The notes under the pieces are model-generated. The model had not been told where the DNA came from, made no database searches, and worked only from the letters and a program-made list of their open reading frames with translations. Position numbers and translations under genes: made by a program. A stretch of 64,000 bases of DNA from NCBI GenBank assembly GCA_017798145.1, contig CP059069.1:4077226-4141225 (forward strand), given 5' to 3'. Below, piece by piece: positions 33,301 to 42,157 of this stretch (its first letter is position 1; every line of letters starts with the position of its first letter). The DNA is from Akkermansiaceae bacterium (GTDB lineage: Bacteria > Verrucomicrobiota > Verrucomicrobiia > Verrucomicrobiales > Akkermansiaceae).

Positions 33301-34041
33301 CGAGTTGGTGAGCTCCGCGCGCTCGGCGGTGATCTCCACATAGCGCTTGTGGGCGAGGTGGGTGTCGAGGATGCGGTGGTCGGTGGAGAGGGATTGGAAA
33401 CGGCGGGCTTTTGCGACCTGGCGTTTCAGCGAGTTCATTCGGCGCTCCTGCTCGGCGAGGACGTCGGAGACGCGGAGCAGGTTCGCCTCGGTGTATTCGA
33501 GTTTGCGCAGCGCGTCCTTTTTCTCGCGCTTGAACTTCGTGATGCCGGCCGCTTCCTCGAAGACCGCGCGGCGCTCCTCGGGTTTCGAGGAAAGGATCTG
33601 GTCGATCTGGCCTTGCGCCATGATGGAGTACGCGGTGCGGCCGATGCCGGTGTCCATGAAGAGGTCGTGGAAATCGCGGAGGCGGCAGAGGGTGCCGTTG
33701 AGCCGGTATTCGGAGCGGCCGTCCCGGAACACGCGGCGTGTGATGGCCACCTCATTGAAATCGACTTTCAGGGAATCCTCGCAATCCGCCATGGTCAGGG
33801 TGACCTCCGCCATGCCGAGCGGCTTGCGTTTCTCCGTGCCGTTGAAAATGACATCCGCCATCTCCCCGCCGCGCAGGGCCTTTGCGGAGGTCTCGCCGAG
33901 CACCCAGCGGATCGCATCGACGACATTGGATTTCCCGCAGCCATTCGGGCCGACGATGCCGGTGACGCCTTCGGCGAACTCGAACACGGTCTTGTCTGCG
34001 AATGATTTGAAGCCTTGGATTTCGAGGGTCTTGAGGTACAT
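30304..34041 (-). CDS. smc: Chromosome segregation protein SMC
   Basis: 1245 residues. Chromosome-condensing ATPase of the SMC-ScpAB complex. Walker A GPNGCGKSNVVDAIRW is at about residues 31-46 and the C-terminal half-ATPase has the LSGGERSMTAVALLF signature and Walker B FCVLDELDAPLD. Between them are two long coiled-coil arms around a hinge at about 510-680 (with SGEGFAKGTQSLL at its edge). The start at 34041 (MYLKTLEIQGFKSF) matches the family; the extra in-frame 20 residues upstream do not. No scpA or scpB is in the window. A single-gene transcript by its position, convergent with the YkgJ gene. Confidence 0.96.
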   Translation of the reverse strand: MYLKTLEIQGFKSFADKTVFEFAEGVTGIVGPNGCGKSNVVDAIRWVLGETSAKALRGGEMADVIFNGTEKRKPLGMAEVTLTMADCEDSLKVDFNEVAITRRVFRDGRSEYRLNGTLCRLRDFHDLFMDTGIGRTAYSIMAQGQIDQILSSKPEERRAVFEEAAGITKFKREKKDALRKLEYTEANLLRVSDVLAEQERRMNSLKRQVAKARRFQSLSTDHRILDTHLAHKRYVEITAERAELTNSIRSLDAQDSHLERQLPEKEEAVSEARSAARLFESELAELRQQLNTHQNALASAQARIAFNNERKAELEGRISQNHSDISATREKLAQQEFDFTAANESLDQLNRRIAEQELELQKQEEQTLTARETRANLEASLRSSRAEANKAQTLIASMQAKIESSLAQLEGNRDRARQLAEEEQRLNLGVEEHISRQSEISSLVMETGNKLTDLEEAFQAAERSHQHTRGDLDSARNAATESNKILAQRSARLDAVKQLVASGEGFAKGTQSLLKGLDSPAEFQPSIEGVLATFIQADDSAARAIEAALGAKLQTVLVSDSAVAETLIARLTEKKLGQAAILPKNLIPKPSGTQIETLPAGATAWALDKVKSEPQVAAIIEQLLEKTLIVPDLKTALSLRSGYPELTFATLAGETLSPEGTIQGGAASGAPTSLLERQNEIRSLEKEVESLQVSDEEARALVATLEKNLEAHREAVEVSRERLQRQKVELSTLQGQLSLASKEVENFNTRIENVRWERSELDKRETAAADSRQSLESELAASRERLAAIEDGTRSLQSQLDSSIAAEQDLTAALNELRTNLAVEKRAKQAAEEQQRPMEARLSELRELAIRREAEIENFTTRIKSAADENLALIAQSEDSKIEAEDLQQALSEKAQGRSELIKAIEDAEVLLSKLRSELAATNEQKGREEIAATKLDLRLENLLAATEDRHQITLATFEPDAHLLLATLSSRKAKNDSGDIEDGLSPDCPPQTVLHEEIQDTPGEPNWSHVESLVHDLKRKIESMGPVNVDAIEEYDELEERHNFLRNQHDDLVASKTELLAVIERINEETQRRFSETFAQVRINFRDMFKELFGEKGQADLTLIDENDPLESGIEVIAKPPGKKLQSITLLSGGERSMTAVALLFSIYMIKPSPFCVLDELDAPLDESNINRFVKVLDRFIDRSQFIIVTHSKRTMARADVMYGVTMEEFGVSKPVGMRLTASNEDQKTEAKSAAQKAALRLDA

Positions 34042-34294
34042 GTTTTTGGGAAACCAGAATTTGGGAACCAGAGGCCGGAACAGGGCTTTGGTTGCTGGCA
34101 AGCCTACGTTTTATTCCTGCGCAAACAAGAAGGGAATGAGCTGAAATACAATATATGGTGGTTAAATCATTGTGAATATCCCATATGAAGTGTTTTTGGG
34201 TATTTCGGAAAACCTAATGAAAATGCCGGATGACAGGCGCGAAAGGGAAAATGACGCTTGCGAAACGGGGGCTGAATGATACTTCTAAGCGCTG
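34042..34294. other. Divergent intergenic region, nothing recognised
   Basis: 253 bp between smc (minus) and the coiled-coil/TPR gene (plus), with AT-rich stretches near 34140-34200 that probably hold both promoters. No clear -35/-10 pair, operator palindrome or RNA gene was identified. Confidence 0.5.
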
Positions 34295-36775
34295 ATGTTC
34301 AAGGGATACGCGCCAACCCAAGCGCCCAATGTATGGGCGGCTGTTCTCTGGATTTCCGGGCTTTTGCTCGCCGGAAGTATGGCGCAGGCTCCCGAAAACC
34401 CTCAGTTTGACCCATCGGATGTCTATTTCCAGGCATACCTTGAGGCAAGGGCTGGCGAGCAACTGGAGAAGGATGGTGATTTTATGGCCGCCCTGAAAAA
34501 GTACGAGCAGGCGGGCAAGCTTTTCGATTCCGTAGGGCGTTTCTATCCGGATTGGAAAAGCGGGATGGTGCAAAACCGCCGGGAACTTACGGCCAAGGCG
34601 GTGGAGGTGGTGCGTGGCAAGGCGGGCGAGCAGATCCGGGAGCGCCAGGGTGTCATTGCGGAGCTCGAGGGCGGCGCGAAGGTCGGCGCTGCGCCGAATG
34701 GGAATCCAATTCCCGAGGTGCAGGTTGCGGGCAAACAACCGAGGCCACGGGAGGGCGGATTGGCTGCCAATCCAGTGGAAGCCTTGCAGGACCGTCGTCT
34801 CAGGGATGCCGAGGCGGAGGCGGCTAGGCTGAGGAAAATGATCGCCGAAGCCGATGCCCGAAGCACCGAGGCGATGCGGAACGCCACGCGTGTGGATGAT
34901 TTGAAAAAGCAGAACGAGCTGCTTGCCCAGAAATTGAGGGAGGCGGACTCGAAGGTGGAGCAGATGAGGCAGGATGCCGCAGCCCAAAGGCGTCAGGAAG
35001 AACTGAACAGGGGGGTGCTTGAGGTCGATCCCTTGCTGGCGCGGCGACTCAAGGATGCTGAGGCGGAGATGGAGCGCCTTAGAAAAATGATCGCCGAAGG
35101 GAATGCCAGCAGCAATGCGGCGATGCGCAACGCCACGCGGGTGGATGACCTCAACAAGCAGAACGATCTTTTGGCGCGCAAGCTCAAGGCTGCGGAAGCC
35201 GATGCCCGCTCGTTGCGCGCCGAGATGGCCGCCGCGCCGGTGAAGAGTGAGATGGATGCCCTGAACAACCAGATCGAGCGTCTTGAGCAGGAACGCGAGG
35301 CGATGGGCATGGCATTGCGGACAAGCAGGGGAGACCACACGGAGGCGCTTTCCAAGATCGCAATACTCAATGCGGACATGGATATCCTGAAAAAGCAGGC
35401 AACGGAGCTCCGCCAGGCGCAGGCGAACATGCAGCGCGACCTGGAGAAGGAGCGGAAGGTGGCGAACGATGTGGTCGCCGGCCAGCGCAGGCAGATGGAA
35501 GCCCTTGAAAAAGCCCTGGAAGAAAAATCGTCCGAGCTGGAGAATGCGCGCGGTGAGATTGCAGCTCTTCACGAGCAGCTTGAGGAAAGCCGCGAGGCCT
35601 TCGCCGCACTTCGGGATGAGCGCGACGGATTACTCCAGGAGCGCGACCAGATGGCGGCCCTGCTCAAGCAGGACGATGCCGGTCGCACCGTCCAGCTCAT
35701 CGAGCAGAACATGGGGCTCGTGAAACTGCTGCGCGAGGCGAACGAAAAGGTCGAGCGTCTCAACCGCGATAACAACGCAGCCAAGGACGATGTGGTCGAT
35801 GCACTGCGTGACCTTGCTATTGCGAAAAGCCAGATCAACCGGCTGCATCAGGACAAGCGCGAGCAGGACAAGCGGATCAGTGATCTGATGGCCAAGCTCC
35901 GCAACGAGGAGACCGCGCTGGCAAGCGGACAGGTGGATGCCGATCCCGTGGAGGTGGAGATGCTGCGTGAGGTGATACGCCGCCAGCTGCGGGTGCAGGA
36001 GCGCCGCAGGCAGGCGAAGGAACTTCTGGTCGAGGCTGCGAAGGATCTCGGCAAACAGGATGGCAAGATCAACGAGGCGGTGGATCTCCTGGACGGTGCC
36101 GAGCTTGTCCTTACACCGGAAGAACAGAGGCTGGTGGCTGACCAGCAGGTGGACGGCGAGTTCATCTCCCCCTTCGCCCGCGACCGTGCCACCGTGAACA
36201 GGGCAACCGGCGAACTCAACCGGGAGCTTGAAAGCTACGACCGCGCGGCCACCAAGGCATACCTCGCAGGCCGCCTGCTGCCGACGCGCGAACTCTTCGA
36301 GCTGATGGTGGAGCAGCATCCCGGCCATGTGCCCGCACTCTGCAAGCTCGGTGTCGTACAGATGAAATTGGAGCAGCCCATCGAGGCGGCTGAGTCCTTC
36401 CAGAAGGCCATTGAGCTGGATGGCAACAATTCCTACGCGAACCGCATGCTCGGATACGCCATGATGAAAACCGGCGATCTTCCGTCCGCCCAGCAGCACC
36501 TGAGGCGGGCCGTGGATCTCGCCCCCGACGATGCGAAGGCATACCTGCTGCTTGGCACGGTATCCTTCCGCCTCGGCGACACCAAAGATGCGGAATCGAA
36601 TTTCAAGGCGGCGATCAGCGCCGATCCGGTGCCGAGCGAACCGTATTTCAATCTCGCCGTCATCCACGCGAAGGCCGGCAATGGCAAGGAAGGGTTGGAT
36701 TGCTACAACAAGGCGCTGGAGCGCGGTGCGGTGCCTGACCAGGCGTTGTTCGAGAAACTGGGAGGCAAACCATGA
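34295..36775 (+). CDS. Exported coiled-coil/TPR protein
   Basis: 826 residues. One hydrophobic segment (about 12-31, ending AQA) looks like a signal peptide or anchor. A short TPR-like region (about 45-95: YLEARAGEQLEKDGDFMAAL) precedes a long, highly charged coiled coil (about 150-600), and the last 150 residues are clear tetratricopeptide repeats (LCKLGVVQMKLEQPIEAAES, YLLLGTVSFRLGDTKDAESN). The coiled coil has an internal duplication near residues 166-220 and 249-303. Envelope-scaffold or tether proteins often look like this; no partner is known. The stop overlaps the next gene (ATGA), so a complex with that lipoprotein is likely. Confidence 0.85.
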   Translation: MFKGYAPTQAPNVWAAVLWISGLLLAGSMAQAPENPQFDPSDVYFQAYLEARAGEQLEKDGDFMAALKKYEQAGKLFDSVGRFYPDWKSGMVQNRRELTAKAVEVVRGKAGEQIRERQGVIAELEGGAKVGAAPNGNPIPEVQVAGKQPRPREGGLAANPVEALQDRRLRDAEAEAARLRKMIAEADARSTEAMRNATRVDDLKKQNELLAQKLREADSKVEQMRQDAAAQRRQEELNRGVLEVDPLLARRLKDAEAEMERLRKMIAEGNASSNAAMRNATRVDDLNKQNDLLARKLKAAEADARSLRAEMAAAPVKSEMDALNNQIERLEQEREAMGMALRTSRGDHTEALSKIAILNADMDILKKQATELRQAQANMQRDLEKERKVANDVVAGQRRQMEALEKALEEKSSELENARGEIAALHEQLEESREAFAALRDERDGLLQERDQMAALLKQDDAGRTVQLIEQNMGLVKLLREANEKVERLNRDNNAAKDDVVDALRDLAIAKSQINRLHQDKREQDKRISDLMAKLRNEETALASGQVDADPVEVEMLREVIRRQLRVQERRRQAKELLVEAAKDLGKQDGKINEAVDLLDGAELVLTPEEQRLVADQQVDGEFISPFARDRATVNRATGELNRELESYDRAATKAYLAGRLLPTRELFELMVEQHPGHVPALCKLGVVQMKLEQPIEAAESFQKAIELDGNNSYANRMLGYAMMKTGDLPSAQQHLRRAVDLAPDDAKAYLLLGTVSFRLGDTKDAESNFKAAISADPVPSEPYFNLAVIHAKAGNGKEGLDCYNKALERGAVPDQALFEKLGGKP

Positions 36776-37377
36776 TGTTCTCGAAGGAACCTGATTGGGT
36801 GGGGAGGGGGCTTGTTCTCGGGCTTTGCATCCTCACCGGTGCTTGTGCCGAGATGGGGGAGGATTCCGCTAAACCTGCCGTGGCCGAGCACAAGGGCCTC
36901 CAGGAAAGGCTCACGGAGGGCGGCGGATACATACAGGATGCAAACGGCCAGTGGGTGCCGAGATCCGACAAACGGAGCCAGTACGACAGCAAGGGAGAAT
37001 CCCCGTATTTCAAGGGGAAACTTGAGAAGGAAAGCTACAAGACCGGGGATTACGCGAAGAAAACCTGGTGGGGCGGCAAGGACTACCAGACCAAGGGGTA
37101 TGAAGGGAATACCGATGCCTCGCGCTTCCAGACCAAGGCGCGGCAGGATGGGATGACGGCCAGGGACAGCGGCAAAGGGGCTCGGGAATCCGGCATTTTC
37201 AAGACCAATACCCTCGATGGCAAGAGCGCCCGGGAGACCGGCGCTTCCGCGGTGAGCCGTCCGGCGGACGCCGAAACAGAATTTAGGAGAGGGGTGTTCC
37301 AGGCGCCGTCAGTGATCGGCTGGAGGGAGCAGCGCTCGATGAGCATGGAGCGCTCCAAGGGGATCTTGGGAAGGTGA
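36772..37377 (+). CDS. Small lipoprotein of unknown function
   Basis: 201 residues. A signal sequence with lipobox ILTGAC (Cys25) is followed by a hydrophilic, Gly/Lys/Asp-rich chain without predicted domains. Features are a YIQDANGQWVPRSDKRSQYD region, a KTWWGGKDYQTKGYEG motif and repeated ARxSG/ARETG stretches (ARDSGKGARESG, SARETGAS). It overlaps the coiled-coil/TPR gene by ATGA, so the pair is probably one functional unit at the envelope. I do not recognise a named family; relatives are likely confined to Verrucomicrobiota. Confidence 0.75.
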   Translation: MMFSKEPDWVGRGLVLGLCILTGACAEMGEDSAKPAVAEHKGLQERLTEGGGYIQDANGQWVPRSDKRSQYDSKGESPYFKGKLEKESYKTGDYAKKTWWGGKDYQTKGYEGNTDASRFQTKARQDGMTARDSGKGARESGIFKTNTLDGKSARETGASAVSRPADAETEFRRGVFQAPSVIGWREQRSMSMERSKGILGR

Positions 37378-37411
37378 TCCTCCTCGCCCACCCTCGTTTG
37401 CTGCAACGCCA

Positions 37412-38344
37412 TCAGCCCCCAGGGACTTGGACGAGCTTCGAATACTCGTAGGAGTTTTGGGCGATGAACTTGGCTTTCGCATCGTCATTCGCGAACGAAC
37501 GCCTGCGGAGCTGCTGAAGCCCGAAATCGGTGAGCACCGTCATGGAAATCTCCACGGAAGAGAGCTGGGATCCCTTGATCTGATCCAGTGAGGCGCCGTT
37601 GATCGCCGAATCGGTGACGATCCCGGCTCCAGTGATGGAAAGCTTCCTGGACGCGTTTGTCCCCTGTCCGACCGGAATGCGGACCGTCCTTATCGTTGCC
37701 GGATTGGTGGTGGAATCGGTGATCCTGATGTGGAAGGTGACGGTGAACTGATAGACATTCTCGCAGATGAAGTTTTCCTTTGCGGTCACCGCGTTGGCGC
37801 CGCCGCCGGTGAAATCGACTTTGCCTTCGAGCGTGGCCTGGCCGAGGTTTTTTTCGAAGGTCTCCTTGGGATCGACCAGTTTCCGGTAAAGCACGAATGT
37901 CTTGTACTCATCGGTTCCGGAGGAATCGATGGGATCCTTGTAAGCGAGCTGGTAACCGATGGTCGAGACATCCCCGCCCTTGTCATCCGCAGTGCCGATC
38001 TTGCCGTTGTAGCGGTCGGTTGCCGCGGAGAAGAAAATCAGGTCGGTTGCATTGGGGCTGCCGTTGCCCTTGGGCCCGTCGGTGGATGGGTTGGACTTTG
38101 CATAAAGCCATTCGAAGGCGTTGCCCTTGCGGACCACGAGGGACTCGAAGTCGCGGGCGATCGTGTCGATCATGGCCTTGCCCTGGCGTGCGGCGCGTAC
38201 TTCGGAGCGGCTGCGGTTCCATGTGTCGAGCGACATGGAGGTGACGGAAACGAGGATGGTGATGATCACCGTGGTGATCGCCATCGCAACGAGAAGTTCG
38301 ATGAGCGTGAATCCGTTCGCTGGGTTCTTGGTGCGGGTCTTCAT
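37412..38344 (-). CDS. Type IV/II pseudopilin, Verru_Chthon cassette protein C type
   Basis: 310 residues. The type III signal NGFTLIELLVAMAIT (processing after Gly) and the following hydrophobic helix mark it as a pseudopilin; the length and ITTILVSVTSMSLDTWNRSRSEVRA portion fit the GspJ-like member of the Verru_Chthon cassette (protein C). The remainder is a periplasmic domain rich in beta-strands. It is the third of three pseudopilin genes here, 19 bp after the preceding one. The cassette A partner normally found in such loci is not adjacent. Probable role: part of a type II-like secretion pseudopilus or a surface structure. Confidence 0.8.
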   Translation of the reverse strand: MKTRTKNPANGFTLIELLVAMAITTVIITILVSVTSMSLDTWNRSRSEVRAARQGKAMIDTIARDFESLVVRKGNAFEWLYAKSNPSTDGPKGNGSPNATDLIFFSAATDRYNGKIGTADDKGGDVSTIGYQLAYKDPIDSSGTDEYKTFVLYRKLVDPKETFEKNLGQATLEGKVDFTGGGANAVTAKENFICENVYQFTVTFHIRITDSTTNPATIRTVRIPVGQGTNASRKLSITGAGIVTDSAINGASLDQIKGSQLSSVEISMTVLTDFGLQQLRRRSFANDDAKAKFIAQNSYEYSKLVQVPGG

Positions 38345-38363
38345 GGGAAATCTCGGTTTGGAT

Positions 38364-39089
38364 TCAGCGGCGGATCGCCAGGTTGCGGGTGAAGACAGGC
38401 TTTGTGACGGAGTCGAAGCGGGTCTTGAATGCGGCTCCGGTCAGGTAGCCGATGGATTTTGTTGGGACGCTGTGGAACTCGGCGGAAAAGGGGATCACCG
38501 CGTCCCTGAAATCGGCGGCTGTGGCCGCCGTGGCAGGGCTGCTTCCGGTCGGGTTTGCTATCGTGCCCTTGGTGCCAAGCACCATCTGGTTTCCGCTGAA
38601 GACCAGTTGTGTCGGTTTCACGAAGAAAATGGCGCCTTCCATGGCCTTGAGATCCTCCCTGAATTCCGCATCGTCCGCACGGCGAGCCATGGATTGCACG
38701 ATGTAGTCTGTTCCGGGTTGGCCGGTTATCACAATCTTTGGTTTCGGGGTTCCGTCGGGCCGGATGGCGCTTGGATCCCCGCGGTATTGGTAAACGAAGA
38801 TCGCGTTGGCTGCGACGTTGCCTTCCTTAAGCCAGGTGAAACCTTTCTCGAAGCCCGTTTTTGCAGCGGCGGGTGTCTGACCGCTGCGCAGGGTGACAAG
38901 TTCGCGCTCCAGGGTGGTGGTGAGCCGATCCGCCTGCTGGGAGCTTATGGAGCGGCGTATGCCCTGGGCGGCGGGGGTGAAGACCGCGATGAAGCCGGTG
39001 AGAAGCACGGCGAGTACGCCGATGGCGATCACCGTCTCCATGAGGGTGAAGGCCGGCGTTCCGTTGGATGATGTCTGGGGTTTTTGCAT
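38364..39089 (-). CDS. Pseudopilin, Verru_Chthon cassette protein B type
   Basis: 241 residues. N-terminal GTPAFTLMETVIAIGVLAVLL is a prepilin-peptidase site with hydrophobic helix, with Ala rather than Gly before Phe at the cut position. The body contains ISSQQADRLTTTLERELVTLR, a helix that continues the pilin spine, followed by a strand-rich domain. Sequence pattern recalls the Verru_Chthon cassette protein B (GspI-like position). Spacing to the neighbouring D- and C-type genes is 6 and 19 bp, so they form one operon. Function of the cassette is undetermined. Confidence 0.8.
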   Translation of the reverse strand: MQKPQTSSNGTPAFTLMETVIAIGVLAVLLTGFIAVFTPAAQGIRRSISSQQADRLTTTLERELVTLRSGQTPAAAKTGFEKGFTWLKEGNVAANAIFVYQYRGDPSAIRPDGTPKPKIVITGQPGTDYIVQSMARRADDAEFREDLKAMEGAIFFVKPTQLVFSGNQMVLGTKGTIANPTGSSPATAATAADFRDAVIPFSAEFHSVPTKSIGYLTGAAFKTRFDSVTKPVFTRNLAIRR

Positions 39090-39095
39090 TTAAGG

Positions 39096-39788
39096 TCAGA
39101 AGTTGAACGGTATGTCGCTTTTTGGGAGTCCGGTGATCTGCTCCGGGCTGCGGAAAGTGGATGTGCGCCCGTTGCGCCATACCACGAATCCTGCGAAGTC
39201 GCGCTTTGCCGATGGGGTGGTCTTCGGCTCCTGCCCCTTTGGGCGTACGCCGGCTCCGATCACGAAGCTTGAGCCGGGCTTGTCGAAGATGCCCTCGCCA
39301 TTGAATTCATAGTAATAATATTTCCCGGCATAATCGGCCTTCGCTGTTGTCAGCGTGAATTCCGGGATTTTCCCGCCGGGCTCCAGTTCGGAGTATTGGT
39401 AGCTGAAATAGGTGCCGCTGGGCATGTCATAGCCCCGGCTGGCCAGGATCCAGCGATCCGGGACGACGGCTCCATTCGCATCGATTTCCTCATGGATGAT
39501 GACCACGCGCTGGAGATATTTTTCCTTGGTGGGATCCGCCGCAAGCACCATCACGCGCGCTTTGCAGCGTTTCGAGACAGCGATGGTGCGGGCTTCCTCA
39601 AAGAGGGCTTCGCAGGAGGCGATGGCACTCGATGTGCCCTTGCCAGCGTTGATGTTGCCCAGTCCGATGGCTCCCGCACCCATTAGGATGGCGATGATTG
39701 CAATGACGGTCAGGACTTCCACGAGGGTGAATCCACTGCGGATTCCCGCTCGGAACGGAAAGGCGGCGTTTGTTGGGCTCTTGTTCAT
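39096..39788 (-). CDS. Pseudopilin, Verru_Chthon cassette protein D type
   Basis: 230 residues. The start at 39788 (MNKSPTNAAFPFRAGIRSG) puts the signal RSGFTLVEVLTVIAIIAILMG about 20 residues in; an in-frame extension to 39887 is not pilin-like. GspH/FimT-like core with a long C-terminal beta domain (FSYQYSELEPGGKIPEFTLTT, then YYYEFNGEGIFDKPG). Matches the Verru_Chthon cassette protein D in general pattern. First gene of the D-B-C operon on the minus strand. The gene upstream (galE) is separated by 123 bp. Confidence 0.8.
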   Translation of the reverse strand: MNKSPTNAAFPFRAGIRSGFTLVEVLTVIAIIAILMGAGAIGLGNINAGKGTSSAIASCEALFEEARTIAVSKRCKARVMVLAADPTKEKYLQRVVIIHEEIDANGAVVPDRWILASRGYDMPSGTYFSYQYSELEPGGKIPEFTLTTAKADYAGKYYYYEFNGEGIFDKPGSSFVIGAGVRPKGQEPKTTPSAKRDFAGFVVWRNGRTSTFRSPEQITGLPKSDIPFNF

Positions 39789-39911
39789 CGGGCTCTCGGA
39801 TGGGTCTTGGGTTTCATGGCTAATGTGGCTTTTTGGGGCTGGTTCCGCAAGTATTAATGTCAATACATCGCAGATACCCCCATTCATTGTGATGCCGCAG
39901 GGGAAATCTCA

Positions 39912-40916
39912 TCAGGAGGGGAAGCGCCCACCGCCAGGTCCACTCATCCAGGCCCATGCGGAGGCGACGATTTCCTGCACATCCTTGTGTTTTGCCGACC
40001 AACCCAGGGTTTGCAGCGCGAGCGAAGGGTCGGCAACAAGCTCGGGCGGATCCCCCTCGCGGCGCGCGCCGAAGATGACAGGAACTTTTTTGCCAGTGAC
40101 CGCCTCGGCGGCGTCGATGATCTCCCTGACGGAAATGCCCTTGCCGGTGCCAAGGTTGCAGCGCACGGATGGTTTTCCTGAAATCAGGTGGTCTAGGGCC
40201 AGTCCGTGCGCCTCCGCGAGATCCTCGACGTGGATGTAATCGCGGATGCATGTGCCGTCCGGGGTTGGGTAATCCGTTCCGTAGACTTCCAGGGTTTCTA
40301 TCTCGCCGGTGATGGCCATGAGCACGCGCGGGATGAGGTGGGTCTCGGGATCATGGTCTTCGCCGATCTTGCCGTCCGCAGAGCATCCGCTCGCATTGAA
40401 ATAGCGCAGGCAGGCGGAACGCAGGCCCCATGCATGGTCGCAGTCCCGAAGGATGCGCTCGACCATAAGCTTGCTGTGGCCGTAGGGATTGATCGGGTTC
40501 TGCGGGTTGGACTCGTCGATGGGCACACGCTCCGGGGTGCCGTAGGTTGCGCAGGTGGAGGAAAAAACAAAGGCCTTGCAGCCGTGCCGCTGCATCGCCT
40601 GTAGCAGTACGATGGGCTCGGCGGTGTTGTTCCAGTAGTATTTCAAGGGATCTGTCACCGATTCCCCGACATAGGCGAAGGCGGCGAAGTGGACGACGGC
40701 GCAGAAGCGATGTGTCTCGAAAAGCGATTGCAGCAAGGCGCGATCCCCGACATCGCCTTTCACGAATTCCACGCCCGCATCCACGATGGCCTCGGGGTGG
40801 CCGTAGGCGAGGTTGTCGAGGACGACGATTTTCTTTCCGGAGGAGGCGAGGTGGCGTACGGTATGCGAGCCGATGTATCCGGCACCGCCGGTGATGAGGA
40901 TGGGTTGGTCGGTCAT
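39912..40916 (-). CDS. galE: UDP-glucose 4-epimerase
   Basis: 334 residues. Extended SDR enzyme interconverting UDP-glucose and UDP-galactose (or the N-acetyl forms) with bound NAD+. ILITGGAGYIGSHTV is the nucleotide loop, FSSTCATYGTP the active-site serine/threonine region, and YGHSKLMVE the Tyr-X3-Lys pair; RDYIHVEDLAEAH and GTGKGISVREII are conserved later. The start at 40916 (MTDQPILITGG) is correct for the family; the longer frame to 41105 is unsupported. Supplies galactosyl donors for envelope polysaccharide; not in an evident polysaccharide cluster here. Confidence 0.94.
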   Translation of the reverse strand: MTDQPILITGGAGYIGSHTVRHLASSGKKIVVLDNLAYGHPEAIVDAGVEFVKGDVGDRALLQSLFETHRFCAVVHFAAFAYVGESVTDPLKYYWNNTAEPIVLLQAMQRHGCKAFVFSSTCATYGTPERVPIDESNPQNPINPYGHSKLMVERILRDCDHAWGLRSACLRYFNASGCSADGKIGEDHDPETHLIPRVLMAITGEIETLEVYGTDYPTPDGTCIRDYIHVEDLAEAHGLALDHLISGKPSVRCNLGTGKGISVREIIDAAEAVTGKKVPVIFGARREGDPPELVADPSLALQTLGWSAKHKDVQEIVASAWAWMSGPGGGRFPS

Positions 40917-41170
40917 TTGGCGCAGCCCAGAAAAGCTGGGAACCCAAGCAAGTGCAAGACCCGATGATGCCATTGCGCCTGGATTCATCGCCCAGCGATG
41001 AAACCTGGGCCGCGCGCCCGGCCTTGGTGCGGGATCATTGCCGACAGTTGCAATTGTGTCCCGGACACGGCTTAACCCATGCTTTTCCCCGGATTTCCAG
41101 ATCACGCTCAGCGATTTCAGGATAACAAAAGGCTAGACGAATCGCGGATACAGTGTCGATTGGTTTGGTA

Positions 41171-42157
41171 ATGAAAATTTCCGCAATTGTGATGACCGCC
41201 GCCCTATTGGCCGCGACGCTCCACGCAAGGGAGCCCGCCGCTTCCGTGGCAGATCTCCGCAACCTCGAATCCATGGTTGCCCAAGTGGCGGCAAAGGCCA
41301 TGCCCGCAACAGTGGCGCTGGTATCCGAGAAATCCGGTTCCTCGGGATCCGGCGTCATCGTTTCCCCGGACGGGCTCATCCTTACCGCCGCCCACGTGAT
41401 CCAGGGCATGGGCGAGGTGGACGTGTATTTCCCCGACGGCAAAAAATGGCTGGGGAAGGTGCTCGGTGCGAACTATTCCAAGGACATCGGCATGGTCAAA
41501 ATGACCGATCCCGGCCCGTGGCCTTTCGTCTTGATCGGCGAGTCCAAGCCACTGGAAGCCGGCGATTGGGTGGTTGCCCTCGGACACTCCGCAGGCTTCG
41601 ACCCGGCCCGCACCCCGCCGGTCCGCTTCGGGCGCGTGATGTCCGACGGCCCGGGGAACTTTTTCACAACCGACTGCACGCTCATCGGCGGCGATTCCGG
41701 CGGGCCGCTCTTCGGCATCGACGGGAAACTCGTCGGGATCAACTCCTCGATCGGGGTTTCCTGGAAAAACAACAACCATGCCGGGGTTGACGGTTTCCGC
41801 GAGGATTGGGACAGGCTGACCGAAGGCCAGACATGGGGTATCCTGCAGATGAACCCGCTTGCCAATCCAGAGACCCCTGTGCTCGGCATAGGCATGGCCA
41901 TGCAGCGCGGCCGCGATGTCGGAGTTTCGATCCAGAAGGTGGAGCCGAATTCGCCCGCCGCTGCCGCCGGTGTCAGGGTGGGTGATATGATCCGATCCGT
42001 CGATGGTGAATTGGTCCGCGAGGGCGCGGATCTCCAGCAGGTGCTGGTGAAACGCGAGGTCGGCGACAAGGTCAAGCTCGGCATCCTGCGGGGAGAGGAA
42101 TCGCTGGAAATCGAGGTCGAGCTGGTAAAACGGGAGGAACTTTACAAGGTAAGATGA
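41171..42157 (+). CDS. HtrA/DegP-like periplasmic serine protease with PDZ domain
   Basis: 328 residues with a signal peptide (MKISAIVMTAALLAATLHA). The chymotrypsin-fold protease domain keeps the full triad: His in TAAHVI, Asp in SKDIGMVKM and Ser in GGDSGGPLFG. One PDZ domain follows at about 215-325 (VEPNSPAAAAGVRVGDMIRS). Probably a quality-control protease of the periplasm. The ATG at 41171 gives the signal peptide directly; a GTG at 41153 is an alternative. Its stop overlaps the start of a second, inactive protease-like gene (ATGA), so both are probably made in a fixed ratio. Confidence 0.92.
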   Translation: MKISAIVMTAALLAATLHAREPAASVADLRNLESMVAQVAAKAMPATVALVSEKSGSSGSGVIVSPDGLILTAAHVIQGMGEVDVYFPDGKKWLGKVLGANYSKDIGMVKMTDPGPWPFVLIGESKPLEAGDWVVALGHSAGFDPARTPPVRFGRVMSDGPGNFFTTDCTLIGGDSGGPLFGIDGKLVGINSSIGVSWKNNNHAGVDGFREDWDRLTEGQTWGILQMNPLANPETPVLGIGMAMQRGRDVGVSIQKVEPNSPAAAAGVRVGDMIRSVDGELVREGADLQQVLVKREVGDKVKLGILRGEESLEIEVELVKREELYKVR

